NCBI RefSeq assembly: GCF_013343115.1
Contig: NZ_CP054570.1
Location: forward strand, 2,168,501 to 2,232,500
From: Streptococcus sanguinis
Lineage (GTDB): Bacteria > Bacillota > Bacilli > Lactobacillales > Streptococcaceae
Direction of reading: 5' to 3'
DNA: 64,000 nt
The stretch's first letter is position 1; every line of letters begins with the position of its first letter. Positions 9,127 to 17,180 of the stretch are shown here, one piece after another. Position numbers and translations under genes: made by a program. The notes beneath the pieces were generated by a model, which saw only the letters and a program-made list of their open reading frames with translations, did no database searches and was not told where the DNA came from.

Positions 9127-10293
9127 TTAGATCTTGTCAAACTTCTCAATGTAAAAGAGTGTTAGTGTCACGATGGCAGCCAAGCCAATGAGAATGAGGA
9201 TGGCTGGAGTCCAGGAATGGAATAAATCAAAGCTGTATCCAAAGAGGCTAGGTCCAAAGGCGGCCAGAATATAACCACCAGTCTGGGCTAAGCCAGATAG
9301 CTGAGCGGTTTGCTCAGGAGTACTGGTTTTCAGCGAGAAAGTAACCATGAGGTAGGGGAAGAGGGCGCTGACGGACATACCGATTAGCAGGTTGAGGATG
9401 AGCCAGTAGACAAAGGAATCTGTCTTGACCAGCAGCATACCCAGACCAACCATACCAGTTACAGAAAAGAGAGCAATCATTCCTAAGCGTTTTTTAGCGG
9501 ATAGACGCGTTGTCAGACTAGGTATCGTCATAGCCAGAGGAAGACTGATAAAGGAAAAGACAGAGGCCAAGAATCCAGTAGCATCATTGGAAAGTCCTGC
9601 CAACTGACCAAGAGTCGGCAGCCAAGTGATAGCCGTATAAAAGAGTAAGGACTGCAGGCCGCCGAAAACAATCAGAGCCCATACTCTAGGATTTTTTAGC
9701 AGACTCCCCATTTGCTGCTCGCGATTTTTACTAGTCAGTTTGTGATTGTGCCGACTGTTAGGCAGCCAGATTAAGCAGGCCAGTAAGCAGATGAGGGTCA
9801 GGACGAGAATCAGTCCTTTCCAGCCGGCTAAGCGGACAATAGGCGCAGCCAAGGGAGACATGACTGAGATGGCTAGTCCCATAGAAGTGATATAGAGCGT
9901 GGTTAGAAATCCAATTTTCTCTGGCTGATTGGCCTGAATGACATTGGGCAAGAGCACATTTAAGACAGCGATGGCAGCCCCTAGCATGATTGTACCTGCA
10001 TAGAGTAGAGGCAGGTTAAAAATACGAATAAAAGAGCCCAGAGTCAGCACAATCATGGCTATGGTAAAGAGCTTTTCTAGGCCGACCTTTTGAGCCAGGC
10101 GTGGGGAAAAGGCTGAGCAGAGGGCAAACATGATCAAGGGCAGGCTAGTCAGCAGTCCCAGAGAGTTGACGGGAACTTGCAGCCCCTTAGCAATATCGCC
10201 CAGAACAACGGGCAGCACTGCAAAAGGCGCCCGTAGGACAACCCCCACCATCAGAATGCCTGGAAGTAAAAATTTTGAATGTTGCTTTTTCAT
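9127..10293 (-). CDS. MFS transporter of the CynX/NimT type
   Basis: A 388-residue, 12-helix major-facilitator protein. The start PGILMVGVVLRAPFAVLPVV, the A-like loop RLAQKVGLEKLF, and the later LLIGMSVSALFPYLMVTF and QTAQLSGLAQTGGYILAA segments match the cyanate/nitroimidazole (CynX/NimT) group. The substrate is unknown. The gene lies 38 bp downstream of a TetR-family regulator on the same strand and is probably controlled by it, as in drug-efflux pairs. Confidence 0.9.
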   Translation of the reverse strand: MKKQHSKFLLPGILMVGVVLRAPFAVLPVVLGDIAKGLQVPVNSLGLLTSLPLIMFALCSAFSPRLAQKVGLEKLFTIAMIVLTLGSFIRIFNLPLLYAGTIMLGAAIAVLNVLLPNVIQANQPEKIGFLTTLYITSMGLAISVMSPLAAPIVRLAGWKGLILVLTLICLLACLIWLPNSRHNHKLTSKNREQQMGSLLKNPRVWALIVFGGLQSLLFYTAITWLPTLGQLAGLSNDATGFLASVFSFISLPLAMTIPSLTTRLSAKKRLGMIALFSVTGMVGLGMLLVKTDSFVYWLILNLLIGMSVSALFPYLMVTFSLKTSTPEQTAQLSGLAQTGGYILAAFGPSLFGYSFDLFHSWTPAILILIGLAAIVTLTLFYIEKFDKI

Positions 10294-10331
10294 AAAGTTA
10301 AGTTTCCTCCTATATAAATATCAAAATAAAA

Positions 10332-10853
10332 TCAGTCCATCAAATCCAGAAAATACTGGCTGATAACTGTTTCTGGCAATGTTTTCTTTTGCTGGAGCCA
10401 CCAGCTGACCGTCTCCACAAAAGTAGAAGTCACATAATTTCTCAGAAAAGGCTCTGGTAGCTGAGATTTTTTTCGCAGGAGCTGTTCCTGAATCATCGGA
10501 AAGAGATAGTTTTCCAGCTCAATCTTTAAGCGATTGGTGAAATAGATATTTTTCGAAAGCAGTAAGGTCGCAATCTTGTCCTGATTCTTTTGGAAATGCT
10601 TGAAAATATGGGCGGTTGCTTCAAAGAGATCCTTGCCGTCGTCACGTTCAAGAAAGGTATGCTGAAAGAGGTCTTGGCAAACCTCCTCTAGCAAGGCTTC
10701 CTTGGTATCGAAATGGGCATAAAAAGTCGACCGGCCAACGTCTGCCAGGTCGATGATTTCTTGCACGGTGATGCTTTCATAACTTTTTTGATGCAGCAGG
10801 CTGATAAAAGCTTGGTAAATAGCTGCGCGTGATTTCTTGACTCGTCTGTCCAT
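10332..10853 (-). CDS. TetR-family transcriptional regulator
   Basis: A 173-residue protein; the start is taken as the ATG complementary to 10851-10853 (MDRRVKKSRAAIYQAF), the usual TetR N-terminus. A TTG start 37 codons upstream would add sequence unlike the family. The helix-turn-helix is ITVQEIIDLADVGRSTFYAHFDTKEALL. The C-terminal half is helical and resembles the TetR_C group found in DhaS-like regulators. It precedes the MFS gene, so it probably controls the efflux pump and itself. The ribosome site of the chosen start is weak. Confidence 0.88.
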   Translation of the reverse strand: MDRRVKKSRAAIYQAFISLLHQKSYESITVQEIIDLADVGRSTFYAHFDTKEALLEEVCQDLFQHTFLERDDGKDLFEATAHIFKHFQKNQDKIATLLLSKNIYFTNRLKIELENYLFPMIQEQLLRKKSQLPEPFLRNYVTSTFVETVSWWLQQKKTLPETVISQYFLDLMD

Positions 10854-10855
10854 AG

Positions 10856-10971
10856 TGTTTCGGAACAAAAGAGCAGGATTGTTCAATAACAGACAAAGCC
10901 CCTCAATTGCTTCTTGTTTCCTTTCTGAGAATAAGGGATAATAAAGATGAAGAAAACTGAACAAGGTGTTC
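10856..10971. promoter_or_regulatory. Candidate TetR operators between tetR and the cation-efflux gene
   Basis: A perfect inverted repeat GAACA-AGG-TGTTC lies at 10959-10971, and a related site TGTTTCGGAACA at 10856-10867 just before the TetR start. Both contain the GGAACA/TGTTCC half-site. The first lies close to the start region of the rightward cation-efflux gene, so the regulator could act on both directions. Confidence 0.45.
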
Positions 10972-11022
10972 CGTTTTGATTACATTATACTATAAATTTT
11001 GCTAAACTGAAAGGAGGCTGCC

Positions 11023-11910
11023 GTGAAATCTAGTAAAAATATGACTATTGCCTTTCTGTTAAACTTTTCCTTTGCCATTCTTGAGTTTATCTTTGGCTTC
11101 ATGTTCAATTCCAGCGCTGTATTAGCCGACGCTGTGCACGACACAGGAGACGCGATGGCTATCGGACTCTCTACCCTTTTTGAAAAAATTTCTAATAAAA
11201 AAGAAGACAAGAAATACACTCTGGGCTACAAGCGCTACAGCCTTTTGGGAGCCTTGCTGACCTCGGTCATCTTGCTGGTCGGCTCGACCTTGGTGATTAT
11301 CGAAAATGTACCCAAGGTCTTTGCGCCTGAAAAGGTCAATTATGACGGCATGCTGGTGCTGGGTATCTTTGCCATTATAGTCAATCTAGCAGCCAGCAAG
11401 GTAGTCGGCCATGGTCATGGACACAGTCATAATGAGTCTATTCTCAGTCTCCATTTCTTAGAGGACATTTTGGGTTGGGTAGCTGTTATCCTAGTCTCCA
11501 TCGTTCTGCGCTTTACTGACTGGTATTTTCTTGACCCACTGCTCTCCCTGCTCATTGCGGGCTTCATCCTCAGCAAGGCCCTGCCTAAGTTCTGGGAAAA
11601 CATCAAGATTTTTCTGGATCACATCCCAAGCGATATTGATTTGAGTCAGCTTTATCAGGAAATTCTAGCGATTGAAAACGTTCAGGCTATTACCCAGCTC
11701 AATGTCTGGACCACAGACGGTTTGGAAAAATTTGCTATGATCCATATCTGTCTTGAAAATCCAGACCTGCTGGCCGAGACCCAAGCCACTCTGCGTCAAG
11801 AACTGCAAGCCTATGGCATCAACAAAATCACTATCCAGACGGATAGCAGCTTGGAAGAGCATGAAGAGTGGTGTATAGGTGGAGAGGGCGATTTAAAACC
11901 TCATACTTAA
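11023..11910 (+). CDS. Cation diffusion facilitator (CzcD-like metal efflux)
   Basis: A 295-residue CDF-family protein with six predicted membrane helices. The metal-site residues of TM2 are in LADAVHDTGDAMAIG (about residues 31-45) and those of TM5 in HFLEDILGW (about residue 146). Between TM4 and TM5 is the His-rich loop GHGHGHSHNE. A cytoplasmic C-terminal domain follows. It probably exports Zn or a similar divalent ion. GTG start at 11023 with AAAGGAGG before it. Confidence 0.93.
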   Translation: MKSSKNMTIAFLLNFSFAILEFIFGFMFNSSAVLADAVHDTGDAMAIGLSTLFEKISNKKEDKKYTLGYKRYSLLGALLTSVILLVGSTLVIIENVPKVFAPEKVNYDGMLVLGIFAIIVNLAASKVVGHGHGHSHNESILSLHFLEDILGWVAVILVSIVLRFTDWYFLDPLLSLLIAGFILSKALPKFWENIKIFLDHIPSDIDLSQLYQEILAIENVQAITQLNVWTTDGLEKFAMIHICLENPDLLAETQATLRQELQAYGINKITIQTDSSLEEHEEWCIGGEGDLKPHT

Positions 11911-11934
11911 TAGTACTACTGTAAACATATCTCT

Positions 11935-11962
11935 GCAGTCCGATATTTCGGGCTGTTTTTTC
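11935..11962 (+). terminator. Rho-independent terminator of the CDF gene
   Basis: GCAGTCCG / CGGGCTG (one G-T pair) with loop ATATTT, followed by TTTTTT. Confidence 0.85.
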
Positions 11963-12148
11963 GTTTTACAGTCTAATTTCCATCGCTTAACTGGTTCTAT
12001 TTTTATGATTTTCTTCTTATTTAATTTCTTTATTTCTCTGTCTGAAAATTCTAGCTTTTTGATTTTGTGGTTTTTCTATAAAAAATAGACAAGCTGAGTA
12101 CATTGTGCATTTTTAGATAGGTTTTACATCTAATAAAATGCAAATGCA

Positions 12149-12177
12149 TTGACAATGCTTTTTCTTTAGCATATACT
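12149..12177 (+). promoter_or_regulatory. Near-consensus sigma-A promoter P1 in the pilus leader region
   Basis: TTGACA (12149-12154), 17 bases, TATACT (12172-12177). Transcription would start near 12184. No gene follows for 850 bp. Confidence 0.8.
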
Positions 12178-12183
12178 ATTGGG

Positions 12184-12347
12184 TAGGAAGAAACAGGCAA
12201 AGCTTGCTAAGCCTTGTCCTGAAGCGCCTTTCCTAAGCATATCGACTACCGATTAGAAGAGGACAGATGCTGTCACACTGTCCATCTGAAGGTTGAAAAA
12301 GAAGCAGTAAAGGGGAAATTTCCTCAAAAAAATTTGCTGTTTTTTTA
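12184..12347 (+). ncRNA. Candidate small RNA between promoter P1 and a terminator
   Basis: From the expected start of P1 (about 12184) to a T run at 12340-12346 lies about 160 bases without a credible ORF. The end looks like a rho-independent terminator: CAGTAAA pairs with TTTGCTG (one wobble) around an inner GGGAAATTTCC hairpin, then seven T residues. The first half contains GC-richer, structured sequence (AAGCTTGC, AGGCGCTT-like segments). No known RNA family was recognised. Confidence 0.5.
12304..12346 (+). terminator. Putative terminator of the candidate small RNA
   Basis: Two-level stem (outer CAGTAAA/TTTGCTG, inner GGGAAATTTCC) followed by T7. The A-rich internal segment makes it less certain than the other terminators in this window. 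Confidence 0.5.
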
Positions 12348-12458
12348 TCCTCGAAGTAAAAAAACGCTTTAAAAAAGTGTCAAAAAGCTTGATATAACAA
12401 GGTTTTATCAAAATTAAACATTTTTTTAAATGCAATCATTTTTTTCGAGGCAAACCTG

Positions 12459-12487
12459 TTGACAAGATGTCAATTATGTCATATACT
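12459..12487 (+). promoter_or_regulatory. Near-consensus sigma-A promoter P2 in the pilus leader region
   Basis: TTGACA (12459-12464), 17 bases, TATACT (12482-12487). The start would be near 12494, giving a leader of about 540 bases before pilF, or a second small RNA. Confidence 0.8.
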
Positions 12488-12573
12488 GTGATAGGTAAAT
12501 GTTTTTTAAAGCAAATAAAGCTTTTGTTCCTAGCATTTCCTACCAAAATATGCATATCGGTAAAAAGAAAAAA

Positions 12574-12601
12574 CCATAAGACAAGAATTCTTATCTTATG
12601 G
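12574..12601 (+). repeat. Long hairpin in the pilus leader
   Basis: CCATAAGA and TCTTATGG enclose AAGAATTCTT with one mismatch: an almost perfect 28-base inverted repeat. No T run follows, so it is not a canonical terminator. Confidence 0.75.
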
Positions 12602-12622
12602 CACTGGCTGCTTGATGATTCG

Positions 12623-12656
12623 GGTTAAACCAACTTCACACACACACGGTTTAACC
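12623..12656 (+). repeat. Inverted repeat with CA-repeat loop in the pilus leader
   Basis: GGTTAAACC (12623-12631) and GGTTTAACC (12648-12656) form a perfect 9-bp stem. The 16-base loop contains a CACACACACAC tract. Confidence 0.75.
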
Positions 12657-12758
12657 TGCATCTAAAAGCATGAGAAATTTTGCAAGAGAACTTGCTTTGT
12701 ATAGTATTTAAGAACGCAAGAACAAATGTTTTTGGCATCTGCTTTTTTTGCGCCCCTT

Positions 12759-12796
12759 TTGACAAATCTAAAACGCCCTTGTCAATCCTAGGATTG
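12759..12796. repeat. Overlapping palindromes in the pilus leader
   Basis: TTGACAA (12759-12765) and TTGTCAA (12779-12785) are a perfect inverted repeat. The second arm overlaps the 14-bp palindrome CAATCCTAGGATTG (12783-12796). The arrangement looks like a binding site for one or two dimeric regulators. Confidence 0.6.
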
Positions 12797-12903
12797 GTTT
12801 AAGGACTGTTTACTAGGTTTATCAAATGGAGATACTGCTCAAAGCATCTAACTTAAAACATTAAGTTTGGTTCTATTGGTAAATTTTCCATGTACTAGCC
12901 TAA

Positions 12904-12942
12904 CTTAAAAAGCTTAAAGAAACCTTAAAGGAAACTTTAAGC
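12904..12942. promoter_or_regulatory. CiaR-like direct repeat and inverted repeat upstream of pilF
   Basis: CTTAAA occurs at 12904, 12913 and 12924. The last two are spaced by exactly 5 bases, which on the minus strand reads TTTAAG-N5-TTTAAG, the consensus described for the streptococcal response regulator CiaR. GCTTAAAG (12912-12919) also pairs with CTTTAAGC (12935-12942). Binding by CiaR is inferred from the match only. Confidence 0.45.
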
Positions 12943-13032
12943 GAGGGAGATTTTTTTAAGAAAGCTGTTATCTATTAACGCATAGAAAGAATTGAAGGAT
13001 TTTTACAAAAAAATCACAGACAGGAGAAACAA

Positions 13033-14715
13033 ATGGCACTAATCGCTATATTGGTTCAATTCAATCTGATAACGGCAGCTCAAAAAGAAGAAATTCTTCA
13101 AGATATGCCACAATCAAACATGCAGTTAGAGAGATATCTAATCAGCAAGGGCTATGTGACAGAAGAAGATATGCTGAAAGTCATGAGTTACTATTACCGT
13201 GTACCTCATGTCAATCTATCACAGTTTGTGATAGAAAAGGAAGCTGTCGAGAAGGTTTCAGAAAAAGTTGCTAAACGTCATGGATTGATTCCGATCTCTT
13301 TCACAGATGGGGAAGAGGGAGAAGAACCCAAGTTAGTAGTTGCGATGGCAGACCCAAGCAACTATATCGCCCTAGACGACGTTAAAATCGTTTCTAAGAT
13401 GGCGGTAGAACCTTATGTAACTTTTCGGGATGATATTGAGAAGTATATCGATCAATACTATTCCAAAGGAGAAGAAGCCCAACAGGCAGCGACCGAAATC
13501 GAAGGTTTTAATGTGGATGAAGAGATCGTCGAAGAAGATCTCGAAATCAAAAACGCTCCGGTTGTGCGTTTGATTGACTCGATTATCAGTCAGGCAATCA
13601 AGACGCGGACCAGCGATATCCATATTGAGCCCTTTGAAAAAGTTGTTCGTGTTCGTTTCCGGGTTGACGGGACCTTGGTGGAAAACATGCAGTTGAAAGC
13701 CAATGCTCATTCAGCCATTGCGACACGGATTAAGATCATGAGTGGTCTGGACATTGCCGAGCGGCGGATTCCTCAGGATGGACGGATTGAGACAACTATC
13801 GACGGCAAAGAAGTCGATATGCGGGTTTCAGTCTTGCCTACTGTATTCGGTGAAAAAATCGTTATTCGGATTTTGAGCCGGAATGCAACTCTCCTCAGTA
13901 AAGAGGAGTTGGGATTCTCGCCAACCAATCAGAAGCTCTTTGAAGATATTCTTAAGGCGCCAGAAGGCATTATCTTGCTGACTGGTCCTACAGGAAGCGG
14001 AAAGACAACCACTCTCTACACAGCGCTCCGTGAGCTCAATGATGTAGGAAAAAATATCATCACCGTTGAAGATCCGGTTGAGTACCGCTTGGAAGGGGTC
14101 AACCAAGTTCAGGTAAATAACAAAGCTGGACTGACCTTCGCGAGTGGTTTGAGAAGTATCCTGCGTCAGGACCCGGACATCGTTCTCTTGGGGGAAATTC
14201 GGGATGAAGAGACAGCTAGTATCGCGGTTCGGGCCGCTATCACTGGTCACGTCGTTCTCTCGACTATCCACACCAATGACACAGCTAGTACAGTCAACCG
14301 TTTGGTCGATATGGGCATCAAGCCTTATCTGGTCTCAACGGCGACTGTCGGTATTATCGCACAGCGCTTGATTAAGCGCATCTGTCCTAAGTGTAAGACT
14401 GAGTACACTGTAGAAACAAATGAACATGCAGGTATCGGTATTCACAAGGGAGACACCTTGTATCGCGGACGCGGCTGCAACTACTGTAGCGGTACGGGAT
14501 ACTATGGACGTATAGCTATCCACGAAATCATGGCGGTGACAAGGGAGATTAAATCACTAATTAATGATGGTGGAACAACAGCACAGCTTCGAGCAGAAGC
14601 TAAGAAAAATGGTATGCGAGACTTGGCGGAGGAGGCCATTGATATCGCAAAACAGGGGACTACAACGATTGAAGAAGCAATGAAGATTGCCTTTAGTCTA
14701 GAAGGGGAAGTTTAG
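13033..14715 (+). CDS. pilF: PilF (PilB/GspE-type) pilus extension ATPase
   Basis: A 560-residue type IV pilus assembly ATPase. Residues about 1-150 form the GspE N-terminal domain (YLISKGYVTEEDMLKVMSYY). The ATPase core has Walker A GPTGSGKTTT (about residue 318), RQDPDIVLLGEIRDEET (Walker B) and the HVVLSTIHTND His box. Four cysteines in CPKC ... CNYCSGTGYYGR form the zinc motif typical of extension motors. It powers pilin polymerisation at the inner face of the membrane. First gene of the pilus operon, AGGAG ribosome site; 1 bp before pilT. Called PilB in many other systems. Confidence 0.97.
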   Translation: MALIAILVQFNLITAAQKEEILQDMPQSNMQLERYLISKGYVTEEDMLKVMSYYYRVPHVNLSQFVIEKEAVEKVSEKVAKRHGLIPISFTDGEEGEEPKLVVAMADPSNYIALDDVKIVSKMAVEPYVTFRDDIEKYIDQYYSKGEEAQQAATEIEGFNVDEEIVEEDLEIKNAPVVRLIDSIISQAIKTRTSDIHIEPFEKVVRVRFRVDGTLVENMQLKANAHSAIATRIKIMSGLDIAERRIPQDGRIETTIDGKEVDMRVSVLPTVFGEKIVIRILSRNATLLSKEELGFSPTNQKLFEDILKAPEGIILLTGPTGSGKTTTLYTALRELNDVGKNIITVEDPVEYRLEGVNQVQVNNKAGLTFASGLRSILRQDPDIVLLGEIRDEETASIAVRAAITGHVVLSTIHTNDTASTVNRLVDMGIKPYLVSTATVGIIAQRLIKRICPKCKTEYTVETNEHAGIGIHKGDTLYRGRGCNYCSGTGYYGRIAIHEIMAVTREIKSLINDGGTTAQLRAEAKKNGMRDLAEEAIDIAKQGTTTIEEAMKIAFSLEGEV

Positions 14716-14716
14716 G

Positions 14717-15781
14717 ATGAATTTGGATGAGTTAATTAAGCAGGCGATTGAAGCGGGTGCATCAGATATCCACTTCACGGTTGGCGCTGAGCCAACCATG
14801 CGTCTGCACGGGAGGTTAACACAACTCAACAATACAATTTTGACCAACGAAGACACGGTTCGCTTCACCAAGCACATTTTAAATGATAAGCAGATTGCTC
14901 ATCTTTTAGAAGTCGGTGAAGTGGACTGTGCCTACGAGGTCGACAATGGCTATCGCTTGCGGGTCAATATCTTTAAGCAGAAAAACAACTGCGGGATTGC
15001 CTTGCGGGTCATTCCCAAGGATATTCCATCTATGGAATCTCTGGGATTGCCACCAGTTATCAAAAAGCTGGCTGAGAAACGCCGGGGGCTGATATTGGTT
15101 ACCGGGCCAACAGGAAGCGGAAAGTCAACGACCCTGGCAACCATGATCAACTACATGAACAGCTTGCGGGACGAGCACATCATCACGATTGAAGATCCGA
15201 TCGAGTACATGCATACGCATAATAAGTGCTTGGTCAACCAGCGTGAGCTGGGAGCGGATACGCAGAGCTTCGGCAATGCTCTCCGCGGTGCCCTTCGTCA
15301 GGACCCGGATGTCATCCTAGTCGGTGAGATGCGGGATAAGGAAACGATTGAAATCGCACTGCGTGCGGCGGAAACAGGTCACTTAGTTCTGTCAACTCTC
15401 CACACGGTCGGTGCCGTAAACACCATGGACCGGATTATCGACGTATTTCCAGCCGAGCAGCAGGAGCAAATCCGCGTACAGCTTTCAGCCGTTATGGAAG
15501 GGGTTGTATCGCAGCAGCTTATGCGTACAGCGACCGGCAAAGGTCGTGTAGCTGCCTTTGAAATCATGCTGGGAACACCCGCTATTCGCAACCTCATTCG
15601 CGAAGGGAAGACCCACCAGCTGCTGACGCCAATCCAAACAGGGGCTCAGCTAGGCATGATTACCATGGACACTTCGCTCATGGGACTCTACCGTCGCAAT
15701 GTTATCGACCAAAGAACTCTGCTGTCCTACTCAGTAGACCGCGCTCAAGTTGAAAAATCCCTAGGAATAGTGGGGTACTAG
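14717..15781 (+). CDS. pilT: PilT pilus retraction ATPase
   Basis: A 354-residue ATPase that depolymerises pili, driving twitching motility. It has the PilT start (MNLDELIKQAIEAGASDIHFT), Walker A GPTGSGKSTT, Walker B region RQDPDVILVGEMRD, the LVLSTLHTVGAVNTMDRIIDVFP segment, and the AIRNLIREGK motif needed for retraction. It lacks the zinc motif of PilF, as expected. Its presence predicts retractile pili and twitching. Confidence 0.97.
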   Translation: MNLDELIKQAIEAGASDIHFTVGAEPTMRLHGRLTQLNNTILTNEDTVRFTKHILNDKQIAHLLEVGEVDCAYEVDNGYRLRVNIFKQKNNCGIALRVIPKDIPSMESLGLPPVIKKLAEKRRGLILVTGPTGSGKSTTLATMINYMNSLRDEHIITIEDPIEYMHTHNKCLVNQRELGADTQSFGNALRGALRQDPDVILVGEMRDKETIEIALRAAETGHLVLSTLHTVGAVNTMDRIIDVFPAEQQEQIRVQLSAVMEGVVSQQLMRTATGKGRVAAFEIMLGTPAIRNLIREGKTHQLLTPIQTGAQLGMITMDTSLMGLYRRNVIDQRTLLSYSVDRAQVEKSLGIVGY

Positions 15782-15784
15782 AGC

Positions 15785-17011
15785 ATGACAGTATATGTTT
15801 GTAAATACTTAGACACTCGGCAAGGGGTCGTCACACTAGAGGTGGACGCTCCTAACCGGACTGACGCAGTCAACCGGATCCGTCTCAAAGGGAAGCCAAT
15901 CAGTGTCGAAGAAAAGGTCATGGGTTCTAAGGAGATTGTCCTTTTTCAAAGCAAGAAGATCAAGCTCAAGGACATATCGCTCTTCTGTAAGCAGATGTCG
16001 GTTATGTTGGAGTCAGGGATTCCTCTTAATAATGCAGTGGACATCCTAGAGCAACAGGCTACTTCAAAGAATCTCAAGTCTAGCCTTAAAATCGTCAGCA
16101 AGAGCCTAAAAGAAGGTAGTCAGCTGTCCAAGGCCATGCTAGATCAGGAAGGGATGTTTCCCGATCTCCTGATCCGTATGGTGCAGGCCGGTGAAAAGAC
16201 TGGTAAGCTGGACGAGGTGCTGGAAAAGATGTCTGAGCACTATACTAAAGAGCTCAAGACCAGCCGCCAGATTCAGGGAGCCATGATCTATCCCGCAGTC
16301 CTAGCCTTTCTGGCTGTGGCTGCAGTCTTGGCCCTGCTTTATGTCGTTATCCCAAGCTTCTCAGGAATCTTTGAGCAGAGTGGGATGGCTATGCCGCTGC
16401 CAACGCGTATCGTACTAGCAGCTAGTAACTTTGTCCGCTCTTCATGGTACATCCTCTTCGGTGTGACAGGGATTCTGGTCTTTCTCTTCTTACGCTATCG
16501 CAGTACAGAGGCAGGTCGCTACCAGCTGGATCGGCTCAAGCTTAATCTGCCGGTCATCAAGGGGCCAATGCAGAAGATTGTCACTGCACGCTTTGCCAGC
16601 ACCTTGGCTATCCTGACCAGTGCAGGTATCCCTCTGGTCGAGGCTATTGAGTCTGCTGCTGCAACGACCAACAACGCTGTCGTCATTGAAAAGATGAAGA
16701 TCGCCAATGAAGGTCTGCAAAAAGGGGAACGTCTGACAGGGATGATTACCTCAACCGGTCTCTTCCCGCCTATGATGCTCTCGATGGTCAAAATCGGTGA
16801 GGAGTCTGGGTCTCTGGAGTCCATGCTGGTCAAGACATCAGATTATTATGAAGAAGAGCTTGAAACAGCTATCAAGCAGCTGCTCTCACTCTTGGAGCCA
16901 GCCATGATCATCGTCATGGGGGTTATCATCGGAGGTATCGTTGCCTCTGTCATGTTGCCAATGTTTGAGCTTGCTCATGCTGTGGATGCAGGATCTGGAG
17001 TTGACCAATAG
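15785..17011 (+). CDS. pilG: PilG (PilC/GspF-type) platform protein
   Basis: A 408-residue inner-membrane platform protein of the GspF family. Two repeated T2SSF domains are visible (FCKQMSVMLESGIPLNNAVDIL and FASTLAILTSAGIPLVEAIESA), each followed by membrane helices. It couples the ATPases to pilin assembly. It is 3 bp after pilT. A short N-terminal domain (VYVCKYLDTRQGVVTLEVDAP) precedes the first GspF domain. Named PilC in other species; in S. sanguinis PilC is a minor pilin. Confidence 0.96.
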   Translation: MTVYVCKYLDTRQGVVTLEVDAPNRTDAVNRIRLKGKPISVEEKVMGSKEIVLFQSKKIKLKDISLFCKQMSVMLESGIPLNNAVDILEQQATSKNLKSSLKIVSKSLKEGSQLSKAMLDQEGMFPDLLIRMVQAGEKTGKLDEVLEKMSEHYTKELKTSRQIQGAMIYPAVLAFLAVAAVLALLYVVIPSFSGIFEQSGMAMPLPTRIVLAASNFVRSSWYILFGVTGILVFLFLRYRSTEAGRYQLDRLKLNLPVIKGPMQKIVTARFASTLAILTSAGIPLVEAIESAAATTNNAVVIEKMKIANEGLQKGERLTGMITSTGLFPPMMLSMVKIGEESGSLESMLVKTSDYYEEELETAIKQLLSLLEPAMIIVMGVIIGGIVASVMLPMFELAHAVDAGSGVDQ

Positions 17012-17049
17012 GAAGGCGCTTCAGAAAAGTTTAGGAGGTAGCAGGGCAA

Positions 17050-17140
17050 CTGCTCTGCACAAAAAGTTAGGAAATCGTTCTGATGCTGGGAGTTTGTAGG
17101 GTCTCCCAGCTAGGAACAAAACAAATGCCCCTGTGGGCGA
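17050..17140 (+). promoter_or_regulatory. Structured leader between pilG and the first major pilin
   Basis: Three hairpins lie in the 169-bp gap: GCAGGG/CTCTGC near 17041-17058, a perfect 8-bp stem GCTGGGAG/CTCCCAGC at 17085-17110, and GCCC-CTGT-GGGC at 17125-17136. None has a strong T run. They may mark an RNA-processing site or protect the abundant pilin mRNA. I see no convincing promoter. Confidence 0.5.
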
Positions 17141-17180
17141 AAATAGTAAAAATTGTGAAAAAATAGGAGATCTATTCAAA

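Noticed and set aside
10022..10029. TACGAATA, identical to the core of the streptococcal competence (ComX) box
   Set aside because: It lies inside the coding region of the MFS gene and encodes part of a conserved hydrophobic segment; no gene starts downstream in either direction.
12253..12435. Minus-strand 60-codon ORF in the gene-free kilobase
   Set aside because: Lys/Phe-rich, without ribosome site or conserved pattern; it overlaps the terminator-like structure and the region looks non-coding.
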